A DNA stretch of 64,000 nt, taken from assembly GCA_977006965.1 (NCBI GenBank), contig OZ345360.1, forward strand, positions 2,356,001 to 2,420,000, in the 5' to 3' direction. Source of the DNA: Phymatolithon calcareum. Taxonomy: Eukaryota > Rhodophyta > Florideophyceae > Hapalidiales. The notes under the pieces were generated by a model. The model saw only the letters and a program-made list of their open reading frames with translations, was not told the origin of the DNA and ran no database searches. This document shows positions 49,787 to 59,178 of this stretch, piece after piece. Numbering within the stretch: position 1 is the stretch's first letter; each line of letters starts with the position of its first letter. The position numbers and the translations under genes are program-made.

Positions 49787-50509
49787 ATGGATGCTCTAGA
49801 ATATTTCGGGCTGGATTTGTCATGGGTTCGTGGCCCAATGTACATCTTCTTCGACCCGGAGATGGACGAGGAGTGGAGATTGCTGATCCAAGCGGCCGCA
49901 CTATTTGTCGTGCTGTGTGCAATTTACGTCCTCGATCGCTTCGGCGCGTTTGTGCACATGAAGTCGCGCCGGGCAAAACTTCCTCCGCTTCTCGTAGCGC
50001 TATCCGCGCCCGAGCATGCAACGGAATTGCGCGAGCGTGTTAGCAGACGCGGTGTGGTCGACGACAAGCTTACGGCTGATGAAGAAGTGGATTACGTTGA
50101 CCTTCCGCGCCGCGCAGAGCACGTTGAGCTCATCTTTGAATCACACAAACTTGCCGGCATCGTGCTTGAGGCTGGTCTCCCACGCGCGACGGAGAAGATA
50201 CGCAAGGAATGGGAGCAACGATTGAAGGATCATGGCGTGACTGTACTGCTACTCAACGCGGGGGATAGCGTTATTGCCACACTGCTCGAGCACACGGAGC
50301 TTTACGGGCGAATTCTGCAATGGAGGTTTCCGAGATTCTTGCAGAAGGCGTATAAAAGACGCGCGAAAAAGAATGATATTATCAATATGTACCTGACTTT
50401 CGCCTCAATGGAGCGCAAGCGCTTTATGGGCGTTGTGCCAATAGCGCCTGGATTTGTGAAGAACGTTCTTCGAAGACTACCTGATCTGGAAAACTCCAAG
50501 TCAAAGTGA
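49787..50509 (+). CDS. Unidentified single-pass membrane protein
   Basis: A 240-residue protein. Residues 1-30 include an aromatic acidic stretch (MDALEYFGLDLSWVRG, FFDPEMDEEW). One clear membrane segment lies at about 33-50 (LLIQAAALFVVLCAIYVL), followed by positive residues (HMKSRRAK), which suggests the C-terminal 180 residues face the cytosol or stroma. That part contains predicted helices and an RQ/K-rich segment (FPRFLQKAYKRRAKKND). I do not recognise a family. The ATG has a strong context (CCATGG). The next gene downstream converges on it. Confidence 0.7.
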   Translation: MDALEYFGLDLSWVRGPMYIFFDPEMDEEWRLLIQAAALFVVLCAIYVLDRFGAFVHMKSRRAKLPPLLVALSAPEHATELRERVSRRGVVDDKLTADEEVDYVDLPRRAEHVELIFESHKLAGIVLEAGLPRATEKIRKEWEQRLKDHGVTVLLLNAGDSVIATLLEHTELYGRILQWRFPRFLQKAYKRRAKKNDIINMYLTFASMERKRFMGVVPIAPGFVKNVLRRLPDLENSKSK

Positions 50510-50919
50510 TCATCAGTATGGCGGTTTAGATTTGACGCGCTTGCTACAACTATTTATTGCTCTGAAGATGTGTTCGGCGATGACGGTTCTCGAGATCGTT
50601 CTAGAAAGTACAGGTCTCTGCAATTTTATAGGATGGTTTGCGTTCGTGTGCAGAACACACTGTGGGAAGGTTGAAACTGAGTCTCGTAACGGTTTTCGAG
50701 AAGAAGAGCTCCAAAGAAATTGCGCATTTTAAGACCAGAGTTGAGGGGGTTTTCACATATGATTAAAGATGAGGCACTCCTCGATGACAGGGATGCGCAG
50801 GAGGTTCTTCGTTACCACGGCGTTGGGATTTTCACTGCTAATAACGTCAGGAAGTTACACGGAGAAGCAAAGTCCAAGCCAGTACAATTTTGCTTAGTTA
50901 CAATGACGGAATTGTTCCG
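50510..50919. other. Spacer between convergent genes
   Basis: A 410-bp interval that is 3' sequence for both flanking genes. No gene or clear element is seen. Confidence 0.4.
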
Positions 50920-52032
50920 TCACTTACGATTATCCTCAGGAGCCTTTTGGGCTGTTTCTTCTTCTCCTTCTTGCCTTGCTCTCTTCACCTGCTCCCATTT
51001 CCGCACAATGCACTCTCCGAAGCATAAATCGTCAGTTGTTTCAGTTGAAACAGTATCTTGTCCTATCTCCGCACTCTGATTTTGGAGAAGACTAAGGCCT
51101 TGTGTGTCAGGACCAGGTTTCGGCAATTCGGCATCGAACGCAGGGTATTGGAAGAAAACTAAACTAAGGCGACTACGAGTAGTCAAAACAACTCTATGCA
51201 AAGGGCTCTGCAATCGCCTAGTCCATCCTGAGCGAGGGTCCCGGCTCTTCAGAGCTGCAAAGTCCCCCGCATTGACCACCAACGTATTGTCCATGGGGAG
51301 TACATCCACCCACGCCCCATTGTAGAAGACCTGAAGTGCCGGTTCGCTTTGAATTTCCTGAGCAATTAGAGTGCAAAAGCCCCAATCCGTATGTTGGACG
51401 GATCCATATTCATTTCGTCCGTCCTGCTTCTCGTGATAGTAAAAGCATCTCATCAATGAAATCGAGTCTCCTGCGCGGATCATTTGGCGCAAAAAGTCCT
51501 CTGATACCTTATCCTTCGCGCCATGTGTTAGTTCTAAAGCCTTGGCAACTGCTAGCGCGATCTTGCCCGCCTGTACATAATACGTTTCAAGAGCCTTCCG
51601 CACTTCAGTTATACCATATGCATCACGAGGCCACACATTCTCCGCCTCCAACGGATTCGAAGGCAGCTTGCCCCTACTCTGCAAGTCACACGAATAACTT
51701 AACGCCTCTTTTCTCTCAAAGAACTCTCCTCCGGATTCAGAACCGACGCTTAAATACCCTCGGGTGGCCCCTGGGATTCTTCGGTCGCACGCGATGGAAT
51801 CTTTTACGTGCTGTGGAAGCGCGAAAAATGCTTTCGACGCCGCAAGTGCCGATTCAGATATCTTCCTGGCATATCCATTCTGCACATCATCCAGACGAAG
51901 ATAGCACAAACCGAATTCTTCAAAGGCTTCTGCTAGCTGCTCGGCAGCATAAGATTGTCTGACAACCTCGTTCACATTTGAGGCAGGCACAAGTAGAGAT
52001 CCCAATTCCACGACAGGAAGCTGCACAGTCAT
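50920..52032 (-). CDS. 2-oxoglutarate/Fe(II)-dependent dioxygenase (IPNS/GA-oxidase fold)
   Basis: A 370-residue soluble oxygenase. The N-terminal DIOX_N-type domain (LPVVELGSLL, AFEEFGLCYL, AFFALPQHVK, RGYLSVG) is followed by the catalytic double-stranded beta helix. The iron triad is H214 and D216 in VQHTDWGFCTLI and H279 in LHRVV. The 2-oxoglutarate-binding R288 and S290 lie in RSRLS. The order and spacing match the plant/bacterial 2OGD superfamily that includes gibberellin oxidases, IPNS and flavonoid oxygenases. The substrate cannot be inferred. No targeting signal. I chose the ATG at 52032; a non-ATG extension upstream is open for four codons. Confidence 0.9.
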   Translation of the reverse strand: MTVQLPVVELGSLLVPASNVNEVVRQSYAAEQLAEAFEEFGLCYLRLDDVQNGYARKISESALAASKAFFALPQHVKDSIACDRRIPGATRGYLSVGSESGGEFFERKEALSYSCDLQSRGKLPSNPLEAENVWPRDAYGITEVRKALETYYVQAGKIALAVAKALELTHGAKDKVSEDFLRQMIRAGDSISLMRCFYYHEKQDGRNEYGSVQHTDWGFCTLIAQEIQSEPALQVFYNGAWVDVLPMDNTLVVNAGDFAALKSRDPRSGWTRRLQSPLHRVVLTTRSRLSLVFFQYPAFDAELPKPGPDTQGLSLLQNQSAEIGQDTVSTETTDDLCFGECIVRKWEQVKRARQEGEEETAQKAPEDNRK

Positions 52033-52293
52033 GAAGGACGACAATCAGATCTCGAGCAAAAGTGATTTATCTAAAACAAGACGGGACAGCTGAGGTATCA
52101 GTTCCTCACAAAACTAATATGAGTGCAAAACCACACGCGCTCCCGCTACCGTCTCCTGGTTCCAGACTGGGAATCTACAGTGTAACCAATCAGAGACTTA
52201 AACTCACGAACGTACAAAATTCATGTGTGAATTTTGAAAGCAAACTACTGACGACCGGCTGGACAGAGCAGGATTCAAGTTTTATGGAACACA

Positions 52294-54234
52294 TCAAGCA
52301 GCAAGAGTTCCGGCCGCCAGCAAGTCCTGTACGGCTTCCAACTCCACTTGCAACGTAGTCTCAGACTTGACCTTGGCCATCTGCTCATCGTTTAGCTCTT
52401 TTCCTCCAGCCTGCAATTCCTTCAGCGATGTGATCTGGCGCAGCTTCTTGTTCAGCGCCTTCATACGCTTCTCCGCGGCGGCAACATTTGCAACATCAGG
52501 AATCACCACAGGCGCACTCTCCTTATTTTCCTTTGCATCAGTTGCGGCTGCACTGTTTTTCTCCTTCTCCAACTGCGCCAACCTTTCCTTCTCCTTCTTC
52601 TTCTTGCGCTTGAGTGCAGACTTGGATGGCCCCTTGTCCTGCACCTCATTCGGGTCCATTCCAGGAACAATTTTCTTGCCATTCGCGGCGGGCTTGGGAT
52701 ACGCCGCAAGTTTAGGCTTCCCGCTAAGAAAATCAGTCTTATCCACCTTGCCGGCCTTGACATGCTCATGCAGCGAGAATGAGGCTGCAGCGCCACGGCT
52801 TCCAGGAGGACGGTAGACTCCACCGCTTTTTGCGCCGTTTCCGCTCGCGCCCGTTGCTTTGCGCGATCCTGGCTTCTCTGGTGGACCACCGATCATCGAC
52901 GCAGAAGTAGTCTTTGGGTCTGGGAATTTAGTTTTTAGAGACGGACGAAATTCTGCCTGGTACAGCAGGCTATCCTTCAGATCGTGCATGTGAATCTGCT
53001 TCCCGTCAAAGCGGACAATGCGGAACCCGTTGTCCACACGAAGCCTGGGGAAAGACGTGGCGCCTAGGAAATAATGGGAGCACGGAGACCAGGAGTATGC
53101 GGTCGTACAGGGTAATTGACAACGCCCGACAACCGAGGTTTCCAGCGTGTCCCAAAATTCGACCCGACCCGCCAAGTTTCCGAACCCGGCGAGTGCCACA
53201 TAGCGCCCGTGCGGCGAGAAGACTATAGTATTCCATGAACCTGTGCCGAAGTCGAATACCGGATCGCATCTCGCGTCGAACATCGTAGCCCTAGCCGGCA
53301 TGAATCCGTAGATGATGATAAAATGATCCCCTGAAGGACTCCAAGCTGCATCGTAAGTCGGGCCTTCCTGCGGAAGATCCACGCGTTTGTTCACGGTTCC
53401 ATTCTTGTTCATAAAGTAGACCTCGCTTTCTCCGTAATAACTCTTGCCTGATGTATCGACGTTGGTGCTAACAAGAGCCAGGAGTGATGATCCACGAGAA
53501 TTCCACTTGAATGTGACTGAATCGGCCCGAAAGGTCGATCGATGCATGACTTGCTCGCCTCCTTGATCCGGATGTCGATAGAGAGCAAATTTGCCGGGGC
53601 CGCCGGATGCACCTGAAATAAAAACTGCCACGGTGTAAGGTGCACTCCCCCTGCTCAGCTCACACTTTGTCACTCCTGGAACTCCAATCTTCGAGGTCGG
53701 GGCTTGACCCAGCTTGTCGCCAGGGAAAAAGTGCAGAGTATTGGTCACGGCCCTGACCGCAATAGACTCGTCATCGCTCCACTGAACTGTGGGCCAGAAG
53801 TCCTTGTGGTACACCTTCTGGAAGAACGCAGCCATTCGTTCACCGGTAGCTGCCTTGTAAATGACAAGATTCGCAACCGAAATGTTGGGCATTGGCCGTG
53901 CCCAAGTGAGAACATAGGTACCACGGGGAGAGAATGTGAGAAAATTGACCTTCAGTGGAGTCTGTTCGTCCGTGAGACCGCCAAAGTTGGAAACAACGTC
54001 TCCTGATGATGCGTCACGAACAAAAACAGAGTGCGATTCACCTTCGATTGAAGCGAAATAGGTCCCAGTAGGATCAAATTCCACATCTCTGGCCTCTGGC
54101 AAGGATTCTTCGCACTCTTTTCCGATTTCGTAAGGAAACGGAGTCACGTAGGCTCTCGTCTTCTCCCTCACGAGCAAAGACAGTGCAGAACTTTTTGTGT
54201 CCATAGACATAGGAGAAACTTCCGAAGTTGTCAT
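52294..54234 (-). CDS. EIF2A: Eukaryotic translation initiation factor 2A
   Basis: A 646-residue protein. Residues about 40-430 form the beta-propeller of eIF2A, with repeated WD-like blades (VEFDPTGTYFASIEG, LTFSPRGTYVLTWA, WSPSGDHFIIIYGFMPARATMFD, FSPHGRYVALAGFGNLAGRVEFWD, WSPCSHYFLGATSFPRLRVDNG). The VYRPPGSRG segment and the C-terminal basic coiled coil (ALKRKKKKEKERLAQLEKEK) are also family features. eIF2A delivers Met-tRNA to the ribosome under conditions where eIF2 is limiting. I chose the ATG at 54234; the frame opens 16 codons earlier at a TTG. Its promoter faces the MAP2K gene across a 1.15 kb spacer. Confidence 0.95.
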   Translation of the reverse strand: MTTSEVSPMSMDTKSSALSLLVREKTRAYVTPFPYEIGKECEESLPEARDVEFDPTGTYFASIEGESHSVFVRDASSGDVVSNFGGLTDEQTPLKVNFLTFSPRGTYVLTWARPMPNISVANLVIYKAATGERMAAFFQKVYHKDFWPTVQWSDDESIAVRAVTNTLHFFPGDKLGQAPTSKIGVPGVTKCELSRGSAPYTVAVFISGASGGPGKFALYRHPDQGGEQVMHRSTFRADSVTFKWNSRGSSLLALVSTNVDTSGKSYYGESEVYFMNKNGTVNKRVDLPQEGPTYDAAWSPSGDHFIIIYGFMPARATMFDARCDPVFDFGTGSWNTIVFSPHGRYVALAGFGNLAGRVEFWDTLETSVVGRCQLPCTTAYSWSPCSHYFLGATSFPRLRVDNGFRIVRFDGKQIHMHDLKDSLLYQAEFRPSLKTKFPDPKTTSASMIGGPPEKPGSRKATGASGNGAKSGGVYRPPGSRGAAASFSLHEHVKAGKVDKTDFLSGKPKLAAYPKPAANGKKIVPGMDPNEVQDKGPSKSALKRKKKKEKERLAQLEKEKNSAAATDAKENKESAPVVIPDVANVAAAEKRMKALNKKLRQITSLKELQAGGKELNDEQMAKVKSETTLQVELEAVQDLLAAGTLAA

Positions 54235-55388
54235 GATGAAGAAACCTGAATTGCTGCGCTTCACCTCCTGCCAAGATTCCAAAGAGATTGCAACGAAACA
54301 CTCATGTGCCCATTGCGCGAGGCCTGACTCTTAGTTAAGGGCCCCCAAGTTGAGGCGCGTGGTCGACGACCACCCCGTTTCCTCGGGTTTAAATGCACGA
54401 CGGTGAGCAGTATGATTGGCGAAAAAAATGAAAACTGTTCCGAAACATCACAGTTTTTTGGTATTTCTGAGAGCTCCATCCTATTGGCTCACAAGGATGT
54501 AAATATGCATAGGTCTGACATCACAGCTGACATTTCTTGTGGATAATGCTGACACAGGTTCAGTACAGTCGCTGCGGCTCAAAAAATTGAACATTCAATC
54601 CCTTCTTTATTCTCGAAAGTCCGGCAAGGCTCTGAAACGAATAATATTAGACACCGGTCCTGTTCATTACCTCGGTTATCATTTCTGTGTCATCATCGCC
54701 TCCGGTCATAAGGTCCTGCTCATTTTGTTTTGAAACAAAATTTGCAATTACTGGTTTCGGGAACTCTTTTTCTTTTGCATAATCAAGTGGTTTATATAGT
54801 TTTCCTTTATGTTCTAAACGAATTGTGCCCGAAATATAAGAACGAATGCTTCAGTTCTCGTAGCTCGCGTTGTACTTCATACTGCTTTTTTGAATGACAA
54901 GCATGTTGCTTGCTGCTATCTCACAAGAAACCATCTCGGAATAAAGGCGGTCTATCAACAACGTGGAGCACGGTCCATCTTTTCAGGCTTGTCAAATGAC
55001 TCATGTCGGTGGTTATCTTCGAAAGCGATTGTGAACGAATAGTTTCTCCTCGCCCGCCGCACGCACAATACGGTAGCAGTGGTGGGTGAACTAGGTTTTG
55101 TTCCCAAATTTGGGTGTCTTAGTGTAATTTTGAAATTTATTGATATTAAAGCCACGCAATAACTTCTTGCATCGCCTCATTATAAATTCTTTGCCGGAGC
55201 CATGCTTCCAACAGCTACGCAACCACGAAGTGTTCCGCTTTGAAGTCATAGCACAGAGAATCCCGTCGGACTTTGTTAAGCTTCAAAACGTTACCACAAG
55301 GAGAACAATTCGGCTAGCTCGTCGTGCTTCTAATTTTCTTGGCCCTGCGCCATATCTGAGCTTGCCACTCCGCGATTAACTTTCTGAA
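54235..55388. other. 1.15 kb divergent spacer between eIF2A and MAP2K genes
   Basis: No convincing gene. The interval holds the promoters of two diverging genes. Frames are short and without recognisable domains. Confidence 0.5.
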
Positions 55389-57254
55389 ATGAGGCTGTTT
55401 GCGAAGAAAAACAGTGCCAGGAGCAGCAACACTATCGCTGGTACGAACCAGGGAACAAAAACACTAAACCAGGTCGCTGAAGACGAAAGCCTCAGAGCCA
55501 ACTTTGAGAAACTGTTTTCTGACAACCACGAAGAAACGTATGTCGAGTCGCAGAGCATCATGCGAGCGGCTAAGAAAGAAAATATCCTACAGCACTCATC
55601 CCCTATATCCATACCTCGCCCGACACGGAATGAGAATGTGAAAGGCCCTGCGCTGAATAGGGCTGACGTCGAACACGCTGATGGACTGGATTTGGTTCGA
55701 GGGAAGCAAACCCCGGCAAGTTCCAGTTCACTTGTGACACCAATGTTCCAAGGTAGCTCACATAAGAAGCCACCCATGTTTGGCCAGAAGAAAGACCTGC
55801 TCCTCCACAGCTCGCCCATATCACTCCTAGAGAGCCCACCCCATTGCCTAGAGACCACACATGCACACATGGATGATTCATTCGAGCCCGCAGAAGGCGA
55901 CGATGACATTTTCATGGTTGAGGAGGCAACTCATCGCGACTTCAACAATGCTACTGACGTGCGCCGTGGGCTTGACCTCGACGAGGAGCTTATACGTACG
56001 TCTGCCACCTTTAAGTGGGGAGAGCTCAAGGAATCAGCATCAGTGGAGATGTCTGCGGAAGATATTCTAAGCTCACATCACATGAACTTGTCCAAACGAC
56101 CACCACCGATTGTCAACCGCCCACCGGGGCTCCCTAATCGTCCACCTGTACTCTCCAATCGACCTCCGGCACTTCCCATGAGACCACCACCGCTCATCGA
56201 ATCCGATACACCCACCCCACAGTCAGCGACTGCGACTGTGTTTGGGCATGATGGAGGATTCTCAACGGGTGGTTTTACAATTACATCCGCGGGTATGGTT
56301 AGTCAGCCTGACTTTGCCGTCCGGGAGGACCTTGAGGTACAGACTCTATCAGCAGACGATTTCAAGCGGGGTCCTGTGCTTATGAAGGATCTGAAAGAGT
56401 TTCGAAGGGGTCCAACAATTGGGGCGGGTGCAGCAGGCCGCGTCTATCTTGCATTACACGAGCCTACACAAATCGCTGTCGCAATGAAAACTGTCAATGT
56501 GTACGACTCACCGAAACGAGTCCAGCTTCTCAAGGAACTGCAGACCTTATCCATGCACGTCAGCCGCTATTTGGTCCGGTTCTACGGTGCATTCTACGAC
56601 GGTTCTGGTGTGGTGCACATAGCGTTGGAGTTCATGGACCGCGGGTGCTTGGCTTCTTTCGTGAAGAAGTTCGGGGCTATTCCTGAGCGGGTGGTGCAGA
56701 TTATAGCGATGGATTGTCTGCGTGGACTGCGCTTCCTTCATAAGCAACGTGTATTGCACAGGGATTTCAAGACTGCGAATATTCTCCTGTCCCGAACCCA
56801 TTGTTGCGCTAAGGTTAGCGATTTTGGCCTAGCTCGTGACCTTAACCCAGGAAAATCGCTGGCGGATACCTTTGTTGGTACTGTGGCGTACATGTCACCA
56901 GAGCGTCTTCAAGGAAGTGACTATACCTATGCATCGGACATTTGGGCTTTGGGGATCTCTCTCGTTGAGTGCTTTTTGGGACGGTATCCATTCGATCGTC
57001 CTCAGAACTTTTTTGATTATATTGAAGCCACAATGACGAGAAATCTTCTCGACGGACCGGAAATGACCAACATATCTGAGGACGCCAAATCGTTCGTTGC
57101 GCTTTGCACAGACACAGATCCTCAAAAACGACCGACTGCTGTTCAATTGTTGGAGCATGCTTGGCTGAAAGATTATAAAAGAGACAAGGCAGCATTCGGA
57201 GGGTGGATGGATGAATGCTCTTCCAAGTCAATTTCCATGCCGTCCAAGACGTAG
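55389..57254 (+). CDS. MAP kinase kinase (MAP2K-like) with a long N-terminal extension
   Basis: A 621-residue protein. Residues 1-335 are a disordered extension with a proline motif array (KRPPPIV, RPPGLPN, RPPVLSN, RPPALPM, RPPPL at about 237-275), which could bind SH3- or WW-like domains. The C-terminal kinase domain (about 338-600) has GAGAAGRVYLA, MKTV (ATP Lys), HRDFKTANILL (catalytic D459 and K461; most MAP2Ks have P where this has T), DFGLAR at about 478-483 and the activation loop SLADTFVGTVAYMSPERL. The SxADTFxGT loop and the short D-insert (LLDGPEMTNISEDAK) fit the MAP2K/STE7 family. It would phosphorylate a MAP kinase. The ATG at 55389 is the first in frame. Confidence 0.88.
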   Translation: MRLFAKKNSARSSNTIAGTNQGTKTLNQVAEDESLRANFEKLFSDNHEETYVESQSIMRAAKKENILQHSSPISIPRPTRNENVKGPALNRADVEHADGLDLVRGKQTPASSSSLVTPMFQGSSHKKPPMFGQKKDLLLHSSPISLLESPPHCLETTHAHMDDSFEPAEGDDDIFMVEEATHRDFNNATDVRRGLDLDEELIRTSATFKWGELKESASVEMSAEDILSSHHMNLSKRPPPIVNRPPGLPNRPPVLSNRPPALPMRPPPLIESDTPTPQSATATVFGHDGGFSTGGFTITSAGMVSQPDFAVREDLEVQTLSADDFKRGPVLMKDLKEFRRGPTIGAGAAGRVYLALHEPTQIAVAMKTVNVYDSPKRVQLLKELQTLSMHVSRYLVRFYGAFYDGSGVVHIALEFMDRGCLASFVKKFGAIPERVVQIIAMDCLRGLRFLHKQRVLHRDFKTANILLSRTHCCAKVSDFGLARDLNPGKSLADTFVGTVAYMSPERLQGSDYTYASDIWALGISLVECFLGRYPFDRPQNFFDYIEATMTRNLLDGPEMTNISEDAKSFVALCTDTDPQKRPTAVQLLEHAWLKDYKRDKAAFGGWMDECSSKSISMPSKT

Positions 57255-57403
57255 ACACGTACTCGCTTCCTCCCAAAACGACGTATAATACATATCGTCG
57301 CAGTATACTACAATGTCAAGGGACTGTCCAATTGCGGGCCCGAACTACTTTTCTGTCACATATACACCCCATCAGCTTGAGTAAAATACAAACCCCATAC
57401 AAA

Positions 57404-58057
57404 CTACTCTTCCCTAGCTAGCACGAACAGATTACCTTCGTTTCCCCTGGAAATCCGGAGGTCATCATCCAGATACGTGATGTCCTGCCACCCTACAAAG
57501 GTGCTGTCGTCGCGCACATTGAAGGAGAGAAATCCGAAGAATATGAACTTGAGGAAACGAACGGTAACTCTCGTAGTCGTAGTCTTCGTGATGAGCGCCT
57601 CTACAGCAGATGTGACGGGAATTGGTCCAAAGTAGAGCTTCTGCACGTTACGAATGCGTTTAGCTGCAACATCGACGGTCTGTAGCATGTAATTTGGGCG
57701 GAACGGCTTAGGTCTTGATATGCCCAATATTGACTTACTCGTCGTGTACAGTATAAGCCACTTTCCATTCAATCTGTCATCCTTAACAGGTTCCAAGGTG
57801 GGGTTCAGCCTTTCAAGCTCCTGTATTTCTTTGTCAAGTTTCTTCTGCGCGTTTGGATTCTTGGCGATCTTGCGACCGTAGTCCAATTTCTTCAGTTCTT
57901 CCACAATGTTCTTCTTCAAACTCGTCGGTGCGCTGACCGCACATTTCCAGTTGACGGAAACGCCAGGCGGATGTTTCGACGCAAGCGTTCTGCGCGTACA
58001 AAGCGAGGAACGTGACTGGGGGTTTTGAAACAGAAGAGGGGCCGCTACGAAGGCCAT
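57404..58057 (-). CDS. Plastid-lipid-associated protein (fibrillin/PAP family)
   Basis: A 217-residue protein with an N-terminal plastid targeting-like region (MAFVAAPLLF, then Ser/Arg-rich residues without acids to about 40). The PAP/fibrillin lipocalin-like domain starts at about 95 (LNGKWLILYTTSKSILG), continues through RPNYMLQTVDVAAKRIRN, and ends in DDSTFVGWQDITYLDDDLRISRGNEGNLFVLARE, a signature of the family C-terminus. Fibrillins bind lipids at thylakoids and plastoglobules. Its presence indicates a plastid-bearing host. The gene converges on the MAP2K gene, with about 150 bp between the stop codons. Confidence 0.9.
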   Translation of the reverse strand: MAFVAAPLLFQNPQSRSSLCTRRTLASKHPPGVSVNWKCAVSAPTSLKKNIVEELKKLDYGRKIAKNPNAQKKLDKEIQELERLNPTLEPVKDDRLNGKWLILYTTSKSILGISRPKPFRPNYMLQTVDVAAKRIRNVQKLYFGPIPVTSAVEALITKTTTTRVTVRFLKFIFFGFLSFNVRDDSTFVGWQDITYLDDDLRISRGNEGNLFVLAREE

Positions 58058-58499
58058 CGCAAGATCTTGGTCGCGGCTTTCCCGGATCAGCTTGCGTGCT
58101 TCAGCACATCGTAATGCGCTGCAGATTCAGAGCACAAGAGCAAGAATCATAATCCTTGCGTGCTGTGCTGGTCCTTTGGGACCAGAGGATGAATCTCTTG
58201 GAGGATACTGGTTATCTGCTTTTTGCATCCGCCCAATGCAATAACAGCGGACCGCCAGCGGAGATTGTGCGGATGTCGTTCGTTCTATCCTCTAAAAGAT
58301 AATATTTTGTGAAAATTCTTTAAACTGGCATGAAAATACAGAAAGAGAAGATAGCCCCGATAGGGACTGGGAATGGGCCTACGACGAAATATGCTCATTC
58401 AGGGCTAATCCAACAACGTTCCCATCCTGCACAATCGCTCGAGCGATCTTACAGCGATACAGCATATCGACTTCCGCGAAGAGCCCCTCATCTCAAAGC
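58058..58499. other. Divergent promoter region between fibrillin and YdcF-like genes
   Basis: A 442-bp interval between start codons on opposite strands. A plus-strand frame at 58330-58527 is in a different frame from the YdcF gene and has no recognisable domain. Confidence 0.45.
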
Positions 58500-59090
58500 A
58501 TGCACAATTTTATTCAAAGTACTGTAGTGATGCCCGCGTCGGGTTTCGTTGGTTTGATGAGGAAACTGCGCGGACAGGGTTCGTTTCAAAATCGCATAGC
58601 TTTAGTTGCACTCGGAGGAGACGTGCAACGAGAATTATTCGCTCTACAACTGGCTGATTTTCAGGAATTCAGGCATTGCACACTATATTTGTCATCCGGA
58701 GAGCTAGATGCGGAGCACCCTGGAATCAAGCGATTGGGATCTCGAGCTGTTATCGACTACAGTGCTGTTGATACGCTATCAAACTTCACAACTCTTATAC
58801 CGCTACTGCGCGATGCGAAAGTGACTGAAATTGTTTGCATCACATCACCAAGTCACGCAAGACGTGCGGGACTTGTCGGGCGGATTGTTCTTGGCGCCTA
58901 CGGGATACAAGTTAAACTGCGGCTAGTGTCAAAGGCGGGACGACAAGAGGGCATCTGGAAAGTATTTAGAGATGCATTCAGGGCCATCATGTGGGTCGCG
59001 ACCGGATGGACAGGAGAATCTGTCGCACTTTGGGTTCATCCTAACCGAAAGCAGCGTGCAAACGGAGAGGGACAACGTTGCATAGGCTAA
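58500..59090 (+). CDS. YdcF/DUF218-family protein, cyanobacterial type
   Basis: A 196-residue alpha/beta protein of the DUF218 (YdcF/SanA-like) superfamily. Key blocks are IALVALGGDVQRELFALQLA (about 33-52), LYLSSGE (about 62-68), VIDYSAVDTLSNFTTLIPLL (about 84-103) and EIVCITSPSHARRAGLVGRIVLGAYGI. The C-terminal part reads WKVFRDAFRAIMWVATGWTG. The DYxAVDTxxNFTT and HxxRAxxIxxIVLGxxGI sequence is typical of cyanobacterial members, so plastid-derived ancestry is plausible. Function is unknown; relatives are proposed to bind S-adenosylmethionine or act on cell-envelope carriers. An alternative start is M11. Confidence 0.75.
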   Translation: MHNFIQSTVVMPASGFVGLMRKLRGQGSFQNRIALVALGGDVQRELFALQLADFQEFRHCTLYLSSGELDAEHPGIKRLGSRAVIDYSAVDTLSNFTTLIPLLRDAKVTEIVCITSPSHARRAGLVGRIVLGAYGIQVKLRLVSKAGRQEGIWKVFRDAFRAIMWVATGWTGESVALWVHPNRKQRANGEGQRCIG

Positions 59091-59178
59091 GTGCCTGGAT
59101 CCCTACTTCGTGGGATAGAGCCTAACACTGTGTTTCATCGCAGGGCAGTACAGCCATTGGCCATAAATATTTGACGAT

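Noticed and set aside
51336-51962. 208-codon plus-strand frame opposite the dioxygenase
   Set aside because: Shadow of the oxygenase gene, whose iron and 2-oxoglutarate residues are intact on the other strand.
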